64,000 nucleotides of DNA. Source: Torreya grandis (Eukaryota > Streptophyta > Pinopsida > Cupressales > Taxaceae). The stretch spans positions 1,255,001 to 1,319,000 of the forward strand of contig JARHVA010003169.1 of assembly GCA_037957365.1 (NCBI GenBank), given 5' to 3'. How positions within the stretch are numbered: position 1 is the first letter of the stretch; each line of letters begins with the position of its first letter. The notes under the pieces are model-generated. The model was not told the DNA's origin and made no database searches. It was given only the letters and a program-made list of their open reading frames with translations. Shown here piece after piece: positions 1 through 10,513 of the stretch. The position numbers were made by a program, and so were the translations under genes.

Positions 1-480
1 AGACAAGTTCCAAGTGATTACTAAGTTTGGGTTTGATTTGTATTTATATGAGTTAATTTGGGTAATTTATCATGACACTAAAATGAAATTAAAATGAGCC
101 AACCCATAAGAATGATTTAATTTTAAAAATTAGTCATTGTTAGGTGAGGATCAATAATTCCACCCTCAGGTCAATTTTGCTGATGATATTGCTTGAGCCT
201 AACATTAATGTCTAGGATAAAATAATGTGTATCTAATGATATAGAGATATATGAGTAATATATTTAGTTTATTTGACATATATTAAGAGGTTTATATAGC
301 TGACTGATAGAAAAATGGGAGTGTCAGAGTCATAGAAAACATGTGGATCTAACAGAATGGCGAATAAGAGACATATATGTGTCCATAAGCCATGTATAGT
401 GAACGTAGGTCAAAAGTGACATTATCAAGTGTCTAATAGAAAATTTTTGTAGCTACATATGCACCCATTTCATTACTTTA
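1..480. repeat. Dispersed repeat, copy 1 (cut by the window start)
   Basis: The first 480 bases match two other places in the window, about 58050-58540 and, more weakly, 59700-60115. Shared landmarks in order are the opening 'gacaagttccaagt', a 'ccaccctcagg' stretch, 'catgtggatctaa' and 'ggtcaaaagtgacatt.tcaagtg'. The copy probably begins before the window, because the other copies carry several hundred more bases upstream. No coding potential is visible. It could be a piece of an LTR or of a non-coding repeat; the class is not determined. Confidence 0.7.
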
Positions 481-2395
481 TTAAAATGAAATACAAATAC
501 TATAACAAAAGGATAAAGTATAATTCAGAGTGTACAACACACTTTGTCTTTAGGATATGGGTCTAAATGTACAAATTTACTCTATAAAAACCATCAATTA
601 CAATGTCGTATCCATTGTAAATATGTGAAATCTAAAATTGGAGATTGATATTCCAAAAAAAATTAAGACCAAGAAATAACTACACATTTATGTGAGTAAA
701 CTAGGTTTCCCTGTAACTTGTTGGATATTATGTTTCCTTATTGAAACATTAGATAAATGTGTTTCCTTGTTTAAATACATGGATAATTAGGGTTTTTATG
801 CTAAAAAATTGTGTATTTATGCAATCCTTTGGGTTATAAAGATCAATTCCCCAACCCTCATGAATGTGGAGTAGTGTTGAGACCATTAAATGTCATTGAA
901 CCTCAAATTCACTAACTCAATTAGCTAATCTAGCTTTGATCTTGAACCTCAAGATGGTAAGGTTTGAGACACATAATGGGTTATCTATGATAATTCCATG
1001 GCCACTAAGAGTCATTGAACATCAACATACATTACCTCAAAAATCATGAATCAACTATTTTAGATAGACTTATAAATTCAATTTTTCTGACTACTTAGTT
1101 CCATTGAATTGTGTTTTTTTTTAATAAATAATTGTAGTAGTGCTCAATGAAAAAAATGTAAATGTCCATGAACAAGTATCAAACTTCATTTAATCTATGC
1201 CAATTGTAAATATTCATAGTATATGTGCATATAAAATCATCATGCCTCATTAGATTTATGTCAATTGATATAGAATTCCATGCATATATGATAAATATGA
1301 CAACCTATATCTCAATTATATGTATGTGAAAACTTTTAATGTTTGTTTTTATAAAATATGTGCACTTACATGTCACATGCACTCAAGTGTAATTGAATAT
1401 TTAATTTTAATTCATGTCTCTATAAAGTGAGTGCATATATAATTCATAAGCCTAATAAATATTTATCAATGTAATATATGTCATATATCTAAACCAATAT
1501 GATGTTTGAAAAACTCTTAATCTCTGAAATGTATATTTTGTACCCAAATTTTGAGTTTTTTTGTTCATGGAGGCTTGTGTCTCTATGACATGTCCACTGA
1601 TATAGCCCATTTTGAGGTGAGTTATGTAGCCTATAAGCCATTCATCTCAAAATAATAATTAATTGTATCATGTCATGTATGATTAAACCTTAAATATAGA
1701 TAAGGGTAGTCTAGTGTGAAAGGGGCAAGAGATAGCCTAGGGCACAAGGATGGTATATTATTTCTAGAGCATGCTAATTATTTGAAAAACTTAGATAAAC
1801 TTATATTGAATTTATTATAATGAAATGCTAAAAATATAAAGTAAAACTATGCTTGATATTACAATGAAATAATATATTTAGATGGTTTTGATGCTAATAG
1901 AGATCTGGATCTAAAATAGGTAGAAAGTGGATTGGATCTAAATTCTAGAATAGTTGCTTGATTTATTAAATTTAACTTATGTAGTTGTGTACACTTGCAT
2001 TGGCCTTAGATGGTTACATAGATGATATTGTCTAACCTAGATGTAGGTGTCAAATACAAAATACCTATTGAAATAGGATGCAACCACCTAGATGATTTTG
2101 GGTTTTGCCTTTGCTCTAGTGCATTTAGATTTGGGTCATGGACTATCACTCTTTGTAAAATAACAAAACCCTAGTTCTTCATCTTCATATTAACTATGGT
2201 AAAAATGGGTTAGTTGGCACACGGTGTCAATATGACCCAAATACCCATCTATCAATGAGTTTTACCTACATATCCAATACTCCAAAGAAGAATCAGACTT
2301 ATGTAGTTATCCCCTATGTGTTGGATTATGTGTAAATAATGTAATGTGTGATAAACAAGTAAAATAATGAGCTAACTTTTAACTTAGAAAATATA
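481..2395. other. AT-rich stretch without genes
   Basis: No reading frame of interest is seen here. There are weak direct repeats: about 882-919 resembles 1000-1038 (both contain 'gtcattgaac.tcaa'), and about 1191-1245 resembles 1247-1300. They look like old, diverged tandem duplications in repeat-derived DNA. Confidence 0.5.
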
Positions 2396-2400
2396 GATCT
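2396..2400. other. Target site duplication GATCT (left)
   Basis: GATCT lies directly before the 5' LTR and is found again directly after the 3' LTR at 11709-11713. A perfect 5-bp duplication is what a Ty3/gypsy-type integrase leaves, and it fixes both ends of the element. Confidence 0.85.
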
Positions 2401-3593
2401 TGTAGACACCTAAATATGGCCACCAATAACCTTCAATTAGGCTTTCGACCAATTTCTACCAAAATGCACAATTTGGCCTAAAAATAGTAAAATGGATTAA
2501 AAGAGTTGAATTTTTTATATTCAAGTTCTAATTTTTCCCAAGGTATCATTAAATGGGGCAATTCAATTTATGGGCTAGATAACTTTGATCAAATCATTTC
2601 TAGTCAAAATGCCAATTTTGTACTTGAGTGCTTTGTATTGCTCTTTTCTATCAAATTTATTATATGAGACACATGCCTTTGTTCTTTTGCATTGACAACA
2701 TCCTAAATGGGATAACGATTCCAACGTATCTAACATAAAATTCTAATTCCAATCCAATCAAATTTTGAGCCAATAATATGACATTTTGACTAATTTGATT
2801 AATTTGTGAATAAATCACTAAGTTTTTATATCAAAGTTGTCTACTCAATTTAAGGATAATTAAACCAAATCAAGAGATTAAGTTAATCACCCATGGAACT
2901 TGTTGAATGAATATTTATTATAAATTGATAGTCATTAACTACATCATAAAATGACATCATCTTATGGGGTGGCATCTATAAGCCATAAATTCCATAAATA
3001 TTTGAATTAATGCACCTCATGCATCATTAAGACCCTCCATCCCTAGTTAATGCCCCTCTATCCCAAATATTGATGAGCCTATTTATGAATTTTAATTACA
3101 TAATTGAACTAATCCTTAGCCACACATTTTCATCTTGGGATGGACAATACAGGTTGATTCTAAACCATTCCAAAAATCTATAAATAAGAAGCCTTACCTA
3201 TTAAATTTTAAGCTCTTTTATGCCAAACTTATAATGCCCAAATGCATTCAAAAATCCATTGTAATTAGTGTTACAATGTAAAATTATTGATCCAATCCAA
3301 TCCAAGCCAAATTTAAACAAGGTGCCAAGGAGATATGGAGGTAGCCACACTTCATTGATGAAGACTTCATGAGCACAAACTGAGCAAGCCACTTCAACAA
3401 ACTATTTGGAGCATCCAAAGAAGGTGAAAGAAAGTTTATATTACATTTTAGTTTTGCTTTCCATTCTAGTCTTGTTAACTGAGTTCCCCCATTGAAATAG
3501 GATTAAGGTGTTATCTATTAGTGTGTTATTTTGATTTTAATTTCATATATTAACACAATACTAATCTCCCCTTATTGCAATCCTATGTTCACA
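2401..3593 (+). repeat. 5' LTR of the 2401-11708 element
   Basis: It begins TGTAGACACC and ends TTCACA, so it has the canonical TG...CA termini. It aligns along its full length with 10514-11708. In the first 80 bases roughly one site in ten differs by eye, plus a small deletion, which points to an old insertion. Confidence 0.88.
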
Positions 3594-3595
3594 AA

Positions 3596-3609
3596 TGGCA
3601 CAGACCTTG
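3596..3609 (+). promoter_or_regulatory. Candidate primer-binding site
   Basis: TGGCACAGACC starts two bases after the LTR end, the expected place for a tRNA primer-binding site. It is only loosely like the initiator-Met type (TGGTATCAGAGC). The tRNA cannot be named with confidence. Confidence 0.4.
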
Positions 3610-3745
3610 CCTCAAAAATTTGGTCAAATTGCACCTAAAAGCAACATCCTAACCATTTTCATGTAGCATCTTTGAGTGTGGAGGCAAAAAAAATAAAAAT
3701 TTGAGAGAAGATCCATTTTTTTAAGACATAATTTTGTTTGTGAGA

Positions 3746-3946
3746 CTATCAACCTAACTTGCATATGCAACCAACTCACCTATCAACCCAACTCACCTAT
3801 ACAACCCAACTTGTCTATGCAACCCAACTCATTTGTCAACCCAAATTGACTGTCAATCTAACTCTCCTATTTAACCCAACTTTAATATCAACCCAACTCA
3901 CCTGTTAACCCAACTCACCTATCAAACCAACTCAACTGTCAACTTG
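3746..3946. repeat. Minisatellite, unit about 18-20 bp
   Basis: About ten imperfect copies of a unit like 'tatcaacccaactcacc' run head to tail in the untranslated leader of the element. Unit length drifts by one or two bases, and copies differ mainly by C/T changes. Confidence 0.8.
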
Positions 3947-4074
3947 AGAGATAAATTCGTAATGTCATTTGCTCAAACTCCTAAGTGCTTCAAAGTAGGT
4001 CATTGTAATCTTGTTTTTTTAGGTTTACGGGGTAGTTTCGAATAAGATTTAAATTCTTTTAACTAACCACACAC

Positions 4075-4325
4075 CTTTCAAATTGGGTTTAAAATAACCT
4101 GATCAAAAATCATGCACACTTCAAATTTGGCTTCGAATGAACATGTCATGTTTCTCACACATTTAAATTGGTGCCTAAAATGAACTTTAAATTTAAGATA
4201 AGTCTTAGGTACTTATAATTTATAGCTTAAAACATATCATAAATCTTGAAACATTTTTAATTTGGTGTTTTAATCATGAATCTAAGCTAAGTCTTGAATT
4301 TTTAATTTGGGTTTAAAATGAACTT
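4075..4325. repeat. Degenerate direct repeats, spacing about 40 bp or multiples
   Basis: A motif close to 'aaatttggtgtttaaaatgaac' recurs near 4079, 4123, 4165, 4258 and 4298. Further doubled segments follow: about 5868-5950, where 'ctagattttgac...tttgg.caaaag.cctaga' occurs twice, and about 6098-6190, where 'aaaccattt..gagatacaa' occurs three times. The leader between the LTR and the first frame is built from such small duplications. Confidence 0.55.
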
Positions 4326-6298
4326 AGGTTTTTATTACTTTATGTGGTTATTTTGTGTAATGTTTTTCATTTTTGTACTAAATCCAAAGGGATAGTAATG
4401 AATCCAAGAAAAAAATTTCAAATTTGGTGCAACAAATCAACATCACTTCAATTGTTTATAAAACTTTCTTGTTGATTATTTTAGCAAAAAGAGACATGTG
4501 TGTATGTTCTCCCATCTATCCCCTTTAGGGAAATTTTTGGGATCAAAAGTGTTATCTCATCAAAATTTGAGCCTATTTCAAGGTATAGAAAGAATTTCAT
4601 CTAAATCACCCCTCAAAAAACTTTCAATAGTTTGGGTGATCTTGAAATGACCCTAAAGTCTTTCTATCAGTCATTTATTTTATTACATCTTGGCTTATAA
4701 GGGGGACTTTATTACCTCTCACAAGTTCTATAGGGAATTTTTAACCCAGGGTTTCATCTCTTAGCACTAACTTCATCCAATCCCTCTAGGATCAAAGGTT
4801 TAAGTGGTTAAATAATCTTCTAATGTTGGAGTTTCACACGAGACATATCTAAGTTTTAGACATCATAGTACACTAAACAAGCGATGGATGTAATGGTTGA
4901 AAAAAGGACAAGACCTTTTTTGCAACAAGCCAAGTGTCACAAACACCCAATTAAAGTGTTGCTTCTCTTGTTTTCTAACTTGAAATTTGGTAGATATGGA
5001 ATCCATATATAAATTATTGAAAACCAATTAGTTTTAGTCAACCCCACTTTGCCACACCCTTAATAGGAATGTGGATGATTTACTTATATTTTGTCATTTT
5101 CTTACTTGGTTTTTTGAGACTAAAACTAATATGTTTGTTTATAAACCATGTCAAAAATAATTTGTTTATACATCAATATTTTGTCTAAAGAGGCATTATG
5201 CTATCTATTTTACACCATACTTGTGCCTTTAAATGCTTGCTAAACATGTTTGTTTGTGTGTCATTTGAGTTACAGAGGGTAGTGTTATGCTACCAAAATC
5301 ATATCAAACCATTTTTATTTTGAGTCTTTGAAAAAAAACTTTGATCACATCATTAGATCATGCAAACATTTGTTAAGATACTCAATTTGTTTCAAAACTT
5401 GTTTGCCATTGCACCAAAAACCATTTGTTTTAAACCATGTCACATCAACCATTTGGACCTTATTTATGCACCATCATTCTATCCAATCTTGTCTAACTTA
5501 TTTGGTCAAATTCTAATTTTCAATTAACCTTGTTAAGTTTGTATTCAAACATTGATTGATTTCTATTTACGCCTCAATTCATGGGCCCAATACATATATT
5601 TTTCTCTTTTGAGTTACATAACTTTGGTTAATTGATTACCCAAATTTAAAGACTATTAATTGTTTGTTTGTTCAATGCCTATCCTCATCATTATGTGTGA
5701 CTTTGTTTAGGATAACATAGCCTTTCTCCAAGAGAATTTTGCCTTATATATTATACCAACTAATCATGTTTATGTTTGATTATGTATGTCGGGTCTATGT
5801 CAAAGTTGTTTCCAAACTTGTTAGATTAAATTAAATTCACATCAATCTTTTGTTTCAACTCTAGATTTTGACAGTGTTTGGCCAAAAGTCCTAGAACAAC
5901 TTGTTTGAGCCTAGATTTTGACTTTGTGTTTGGACAAAAGACCTAGAAACTCTTTTTTCTTTCCTAGTTTAGACCTTGTTTGGAATACTTTGACCTTGAC
6001 CTTTGACATGCTATTTTTTATTCATACGCTTGACCTTTTATGTGTATGGCATTTCACATTAGACATTTGATGATAGCCTATTTTATGTTGAGTCTTAACA
6101 CAAACCATTTTAGAGATACAAATCCACTGTCAAACCATTTTTGAGATACAACTGCATGATCAAATCATTATTTGGAGATACAACTCCACTTTTGACCAAG
6201 TTAGACCTAATTTGAACCATTTGTCCTTTGGAAATAGTATTTCAAAGTTTGTAGAGCTCTAAGCCTTTTATTTTGGATCTTTTATCATTTATGCAAAT

Positions 6299-7987
6299 AT
6301 GTCTAGCTACACTTATGGTGGAGTAATGTACAATCCAAATTATAATATAATGGCCACACAAAATCCCACTAAGAACCCCTATAGAGAAAATTTTTCTAAG
6401 GAGTTTTTTTATTCTCCCTATAATACTCCATATGGCGAACATAGTCAAAATCCAAAAAATCCAAATCAAATTACCAATTGGGATGATATAGTTTATGAGG
6501 AGGACTTTGAAGACCCAACTATAGATGATGTTGTTTGGAATATGGATCCATACCCTATTTACAATAATTATTACACAAAATGTATTCAATAACCAGCTTA
6601 TGTTCCAACTCAAGATTGGGATCATATGGTTTATGACGTAGACTTAGATACTTTGGCTTGTGCAAGAAATCAAGCTCCATAATGCCCCTTCATCATTCTA
6701 GGACCTCATCCTTTGGCTTATGCAAGTAACCAAGCTCTACACCACCCTATCACTACCATTTAAGGACTTCATCCTTTGGCTCATATGAGCAATCATGATC
6801 CCCAATGCCCTATCATTATCCAAATATAGGCCATTCCTCATTTGGTACCAATCCAATCAAAACCTCAACCAATCCAATCATTCAAAGATAAAATTGTGTT
6901 CAAAAATGGTATTTTCTAACTCATTAAAAACAAAGGCCAAGAAAACCAACCAATCCAAGATATTTTTGTTGAACCAACCACTTGTGATAAGTTGACCTGT
7001 GATGAATCACCTATTGATCCTATACCAATTTTCAAGGAGTCTCACTCTGATGATCCATTATTTATTGAGTAACTTCTTAATGATTATAATTGCATTTGGG
7101 AAAATAATTACCTTGACTATATGCCTATTTTTCTTGAGCCTCCCTTTGATAAGCCAATCTCTAAGGAATTATCTTTTGACCATTTTCCAATCTTAAAATA
7201 TTACCACTCTGACAAACCAATTTTTGTGGAGCCCATTATGCCATCACAGGTCATTAATTATCTGATAACAAACATTAAAAAAGACATCATTGTAATAGAG
7301 TACCCATCAAATGAAGAATCAACATTGGAGTTAGGTTATATTCTTAAATAAACATCTAATTTAACATTAGAATTAGAATCAACATTAGTATCAACATTGG
7401 ATTCAAAGTCTTTTGAGTCAGAATCATATTTAGAAATAGAATACATTTGTGATCCTTTTACAATTTTTGAGGATGATTAATTTAGCTTTTATATGAGTTA
7501 TCCTAGTATATCATATGAGTACTTTGAAACCTCTCCCCATTCCATTACCACTCCATAGGCCATTACCATCAATCAAAATATCCATATTATTGACATTCTA
7601 TCTCCAACAAGTGTCGATTAGGACTGAAAGAGTCACACTTTGTTGAACTGCATCTATGGTGACATAGTAGTTGAAGAAGATCAAGAAGGTCAAGACCAAA
7701 TTCATATAATAAAATAACACTCTCCTAGTAAAACCTTTTTAGAGGCACTAGGGGATAAACAAAATTCAAACTCAGCATCTTCTAGTGAAACTTTTTTAGA
7801 AGCGCTAGAAGATAATCAAAGTCAAAATTTAACATTCTTTAGTGAAACCTTATCAAAGGCATTATGTAACAATCAAGACAACTTAATTGGTGAAAACCTC
7901 ATTAAGGCACTAATATCTGAGCACAAAATTCATTACTTTTTGATAAAGAAAATGTCAAAGATCAAATCAAAAAAGCTTCCAATCTAA
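6299..7987 (+). pseudogene. Decayed reading frame of unknown function, about 562 codons
   Basis: From the ATG at 6299 a single frame can be followed to a stop at 7985-7987, with about a dozen in-frame stops, many at positions where CAA or CAG (Gln) would fit. Random AT-rich DNA would give several times more. The protein is rich in Asp, Glu, Pro, Tyr, Asn and Ile. The N-terminal part is Tyr/Asn-rich (around residues 1-100, including NWDDIVYEEDFEDPT). The middle has acidic patches such as PIPIFKESHSDDP and VVEEDQEGQDQ. The C-terminal part carries a short internal repeat built on SETFLEALEDNQ (about residues 475-530), followed by a lysine-rich end. I see no gag major-homology region, zinc knuckle, DSG protease triad or RT box. 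It occupies the place of gag-pol. It may be a gag too diverged to recognise, or a captured host sequence; I cannot decide. Confidence 0.5.
7716..7905 (+). repeat. Coding repeat (…ETFLEAL.D.Q…), three units
   Basis: Within the decayed frame, three successive units of about 60-66 bp encode variants of 'S.ETFLEAL.DNQ'. A weaker fourth, with 'LIKAL', follows. The repeat exists at both DNA and protein level, and the predicted segments are short, acidic and amphipathic. Confidence 0.6.
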
Positions 7988-9736
7988 AATCTAATCAGAT
8001 AATAGCTACTCTAAAAATCAAATAACAAAAAAACATGGTAGTCTTATCAAGAGCATATTTAGAGATCTTCAGCCCCACCATATCCAAATTTATGTCAAAT
8101 CTAACATCATCAACATTACATGTAATTGAAATTCCTAATCTTCATTTGTTTCCCTACCACTACACATTCTATTATCATCTACCATTCTATTTCATAATCA
8201 AACCTACCATCCATTATTTGTTCTTGTTTACCATCGATGACCATAATTTAATTTATAGAGGCTAAAAATATAGCTTGTCTTGATGCTTGAAGGAATCAAA
8301 ATCAATGACCAATTAAGATCACAAAATCAATCTTGATAACCAAATCTTTAGGCATTTCTTGATATAGCAACTATTCAGACAATGTGTGGGATAGAAATTG
8401 ACATGATTAAGTATTCTAGTTGTCTCATTTTCTAATCAAGACGTGCATCTCCACTTTATTAGGAAAAACATAATCATATGTCATTTACCATACCTAGGCC
8501 AAATACATCTAACCCAATAACTAGTCATCAACTAAAAACATGTACCATACTATTTCAGAATACCATGCTTATTTACCATTATTGCATACCCTACCATTTA
8601 CCTTACCTTACAAATTAGAGACAACCTCTTGCCATTTTAATCAATATATAAAAAAGCATCATGATTCTAAATAAATGCCATTCCCTCCTATCATTCCATT
8701 TCTATCTAGACCAAAGCCTATTTTTAGTCATCCTATCCAATCTTGTTTTGATTTCGATTACTTTGGTTCTTCCTACACCTTTTGTGAGTGGATTCCAATC
8801 AAGTTTTAACAATCAATCCAATCCATGTTTATAATGACAATTTATGAAATTAGTGTGATAGTTGATCTGGCAAGATATCTTTCATTTTCCATCTTATATC
8901 AAAGTTGGTCTATGTGAGCCTAATTATAACTGCCTATGGGCAAATCAATGTTTAACTAGTCTTGATACTAATTATAACCACCTATGGGAAAATTATTATC
9001 ATTGATTTATGTCATTGTATCCTAGTTATAACATCTTATGGGAAAAGTAGGGGAAACATTTATTTATCATGCATTGTCATCTCACCTTGCCATTATTATT
9101 TTCATTTGACTGGCCATTTGCTAGATATAAGAACTTGTTAGGACCTAGTTGGATTTTCCTCACCTTTTTTTGGGATGAATTAATATCACTTAAGGTCATT
9201 TTAGGACTATGTGGACCATGCTCAATTCATTTTGAGGTCACCTCAGTCCTCCTAAACCACACTCTTATCATTTTATGAGAAACCTAAGCTAAATACTCTC
9301 CCCATTTTATGAGTAGGTATATTGTCATTCTCTAATGAGTTAAGTTACCTTAAAATATAAAAAACATTCAAATATTTCAAAATCCAAAAAAAATTGTCCT
9401 ATCTAAGCCTAGTCAATTATCCTCAATCTACCCTACTAGGGAAAAGTCATTATTAGGATGCTTTCTTTTGTTTTTGTTTTTCAAGCTTTATATTTGATTT
9501 TTTATTTTAGGTTAGTTGTTTGTTTGTTTTTTCACTTGCCTATTTATTTGATTTTAGCACTATTGCCTCAACTCAGTCTATATGCATTCATTGTGTGATT
9601 CCTCAAGCACATTATTCTTGAGTCCATCCATATTCATACATTGACATTATCATCATGGTTTTTATCATTGGTGCATTGTTTTTGAGTGTTTATTAGATTT
9701 AGAGTCAGTCCTTACACATATTTCAAGTTAGTCTTC
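7988..9736. other. Non-coding internal region of the 2401-11708 element
   Basis: No convincing frame is present. Near the end (about 8925-9055) three segments with the pattern 'ttataac...cctatggg.aaa' sit about 45 bp apart; the same pattern recurs at 10155-10235. The third, ending 'gggaaaagtaggggaaac', looks like a polypurine tract. Confidence 0.5.
8925..9055 (+). repeat. 'cctatggg.aaa' repeat block A
   Basis: 'attataactgcctatgggc', 'attataaccacctatggga' and a third, weaker copy occur at about 8929, 8970 and 9013. A two-unit version (block B) lies at about 10155-10235 with the same order of sub-motifs, so the block was duplicated as a whole. Confidence 0.6.
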
Positions 9737-10036
9737 ATGATGTTCTATCATGATGCCTACTGTCACATGCTACAACAAAAAATAGCTTCAAGAAGGTCTA
9801 CAAGCAATGGAGCCATAGAATTTTCTCCTTGGCACCTTGTCAAATCCTTCCATCCCACCCTTGATCAAATCAACCCATTGACCATTCTAGTTGTATCATT
9901 GCTACTAGGAATGAGCATCTTCACATTAACAAGTATAACTAAATATTTTCCAATGATCAAATCTTATTCTTATATCCCTTTCATCATTATATGCATCCTC
10001 ATATGCTTAGTTATTTGTGGCTTATTTAATCATTAG
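9737..10036 (+). CDS. Small intact frame with two hydrophobic segments, unknown function
   Basis: The frame runs from the ATG at 9737 to TAG at 10034-10036 and encodes about 99 residues. It also stays open upstream without an ATG. The N-terminal third is polar (MMFYHDAYCHMLQQK, then SRRSTSNG). Two strongly hydrophobic stretches follow: roughly residues 52-70, around LTILVVSLLLGMSIF, and residues 80-97, around IPFIIICILICLVICG. These read as two membrane segments joined by a short loop with one lysine pair of positions. It lies downstream of the 6299-7987 frame and shortly before the 3' LTR, where envelope-like or accessory frames sit in some plant gypsy elements, but I recognise no family. 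An intact frame inside an otherwise decayed element is unusual, although hydrophobic frames arise easily in T-rich DNA. Chance remains possible. Confidence 0.35.
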   Translation: MMFYHDAYCHMLQQKIASRRSTSNGAIEFSPWHLVKSFHPTLDQINPLTILVVSLLLGMSIFTLTSITKYFPMIKSYSYIPFIIICILICLVICGLFNH

Positions 10037-10154
10037 ACCATCACATCTACATTTATACCCACTTATATTTAATTTATATTCCATGTTATATCCTTGAGTT
10101 ATGCTTACTGATCAGCCCTAATTGAGGCACAATCATCTTTAGCCAATCCAGGTC

Positions 10155-10235
10155 CTCTTAATGATTATAATTGCCTATGGGCAAATCATTATTTTAAATT
10201 TTATTCTTGATTATAACCACCTTTGGGAAAATTAT
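10155..10235 (+). repeat. 'cctatggg.aaa' repeat block B
   Basis: This is a second occurrence of the 8925-9055 block: 'gattataattgcctatgggc', then about 50 bases later 'gattataaccacctttggga'. It lies between the small membrane frame and the antisense frame. Confidence 0.6.
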
Positions 10236-10244
10236 TAATCCTTT

Positions 10245-10500
10245 TTAAATCAATGCATGCAAGCATTTTCTCATTTGGATTAATCTCAACCATAGGTTAA
10301 TTATACCTTTCTTCTTGCTTCTTTTCAAGGGACCATCCATAAATAAATGTGATAGCCACTCCCTTGAGGGGACATCATCATAGGCTTCCCAAACACTCTT
10401 TGGAACTTTTTCTTCAACCATCATCTTCTTTTTGGTATATAGACCATCTACCATTATTTGAGAATACATTTCTTTGCCTACAGTTTGTAATATCTTCCCA
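10245..10500 (-). CDS. Antisense frame before the 3' LTR, unknown function
   Basis: On the minus strand an open frame ends at 10245. It can be read back through 10500 and, without a stop, a little into the LTR (to 10565). The part inside the element encodes about 84 residues of ordinary protein composition, including VPKSVWEAYDDVPSREW and a basic patch KRSKKKG. Antisense extra reading frames between the coding region and the 3' LTR are known in several plant Tat-lineage elements, so the position fits. I cannot assign a domain. The reading could also be a chance frame opposite a T/C-rich stretch, but the composition looks more protein-like than most frames of this window. Confidence 0.35.
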
Positions 10501-10503
10501 AAT

Positions 10504-10513
10504 AGGGAAAAAC
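10504..10513 (+). promoter_or_regulatory. Polypurine tract
   Basis: AGGGAAAAA lies immediately before the 3' LTR, where plus-strand DNA synthesis would be primed. A single C separates it from the LTR. Confidence 0.7.

Noticed and set aside
6242..6625. Minus-strand hydrophobic frame of 127 codons
   Set aside because: It is the exact antisense of the Asn/Tyr/Asp-rich start of the 6299-7987 frame, whose complement automatically gives Ile/Leu/Val-rich codons.
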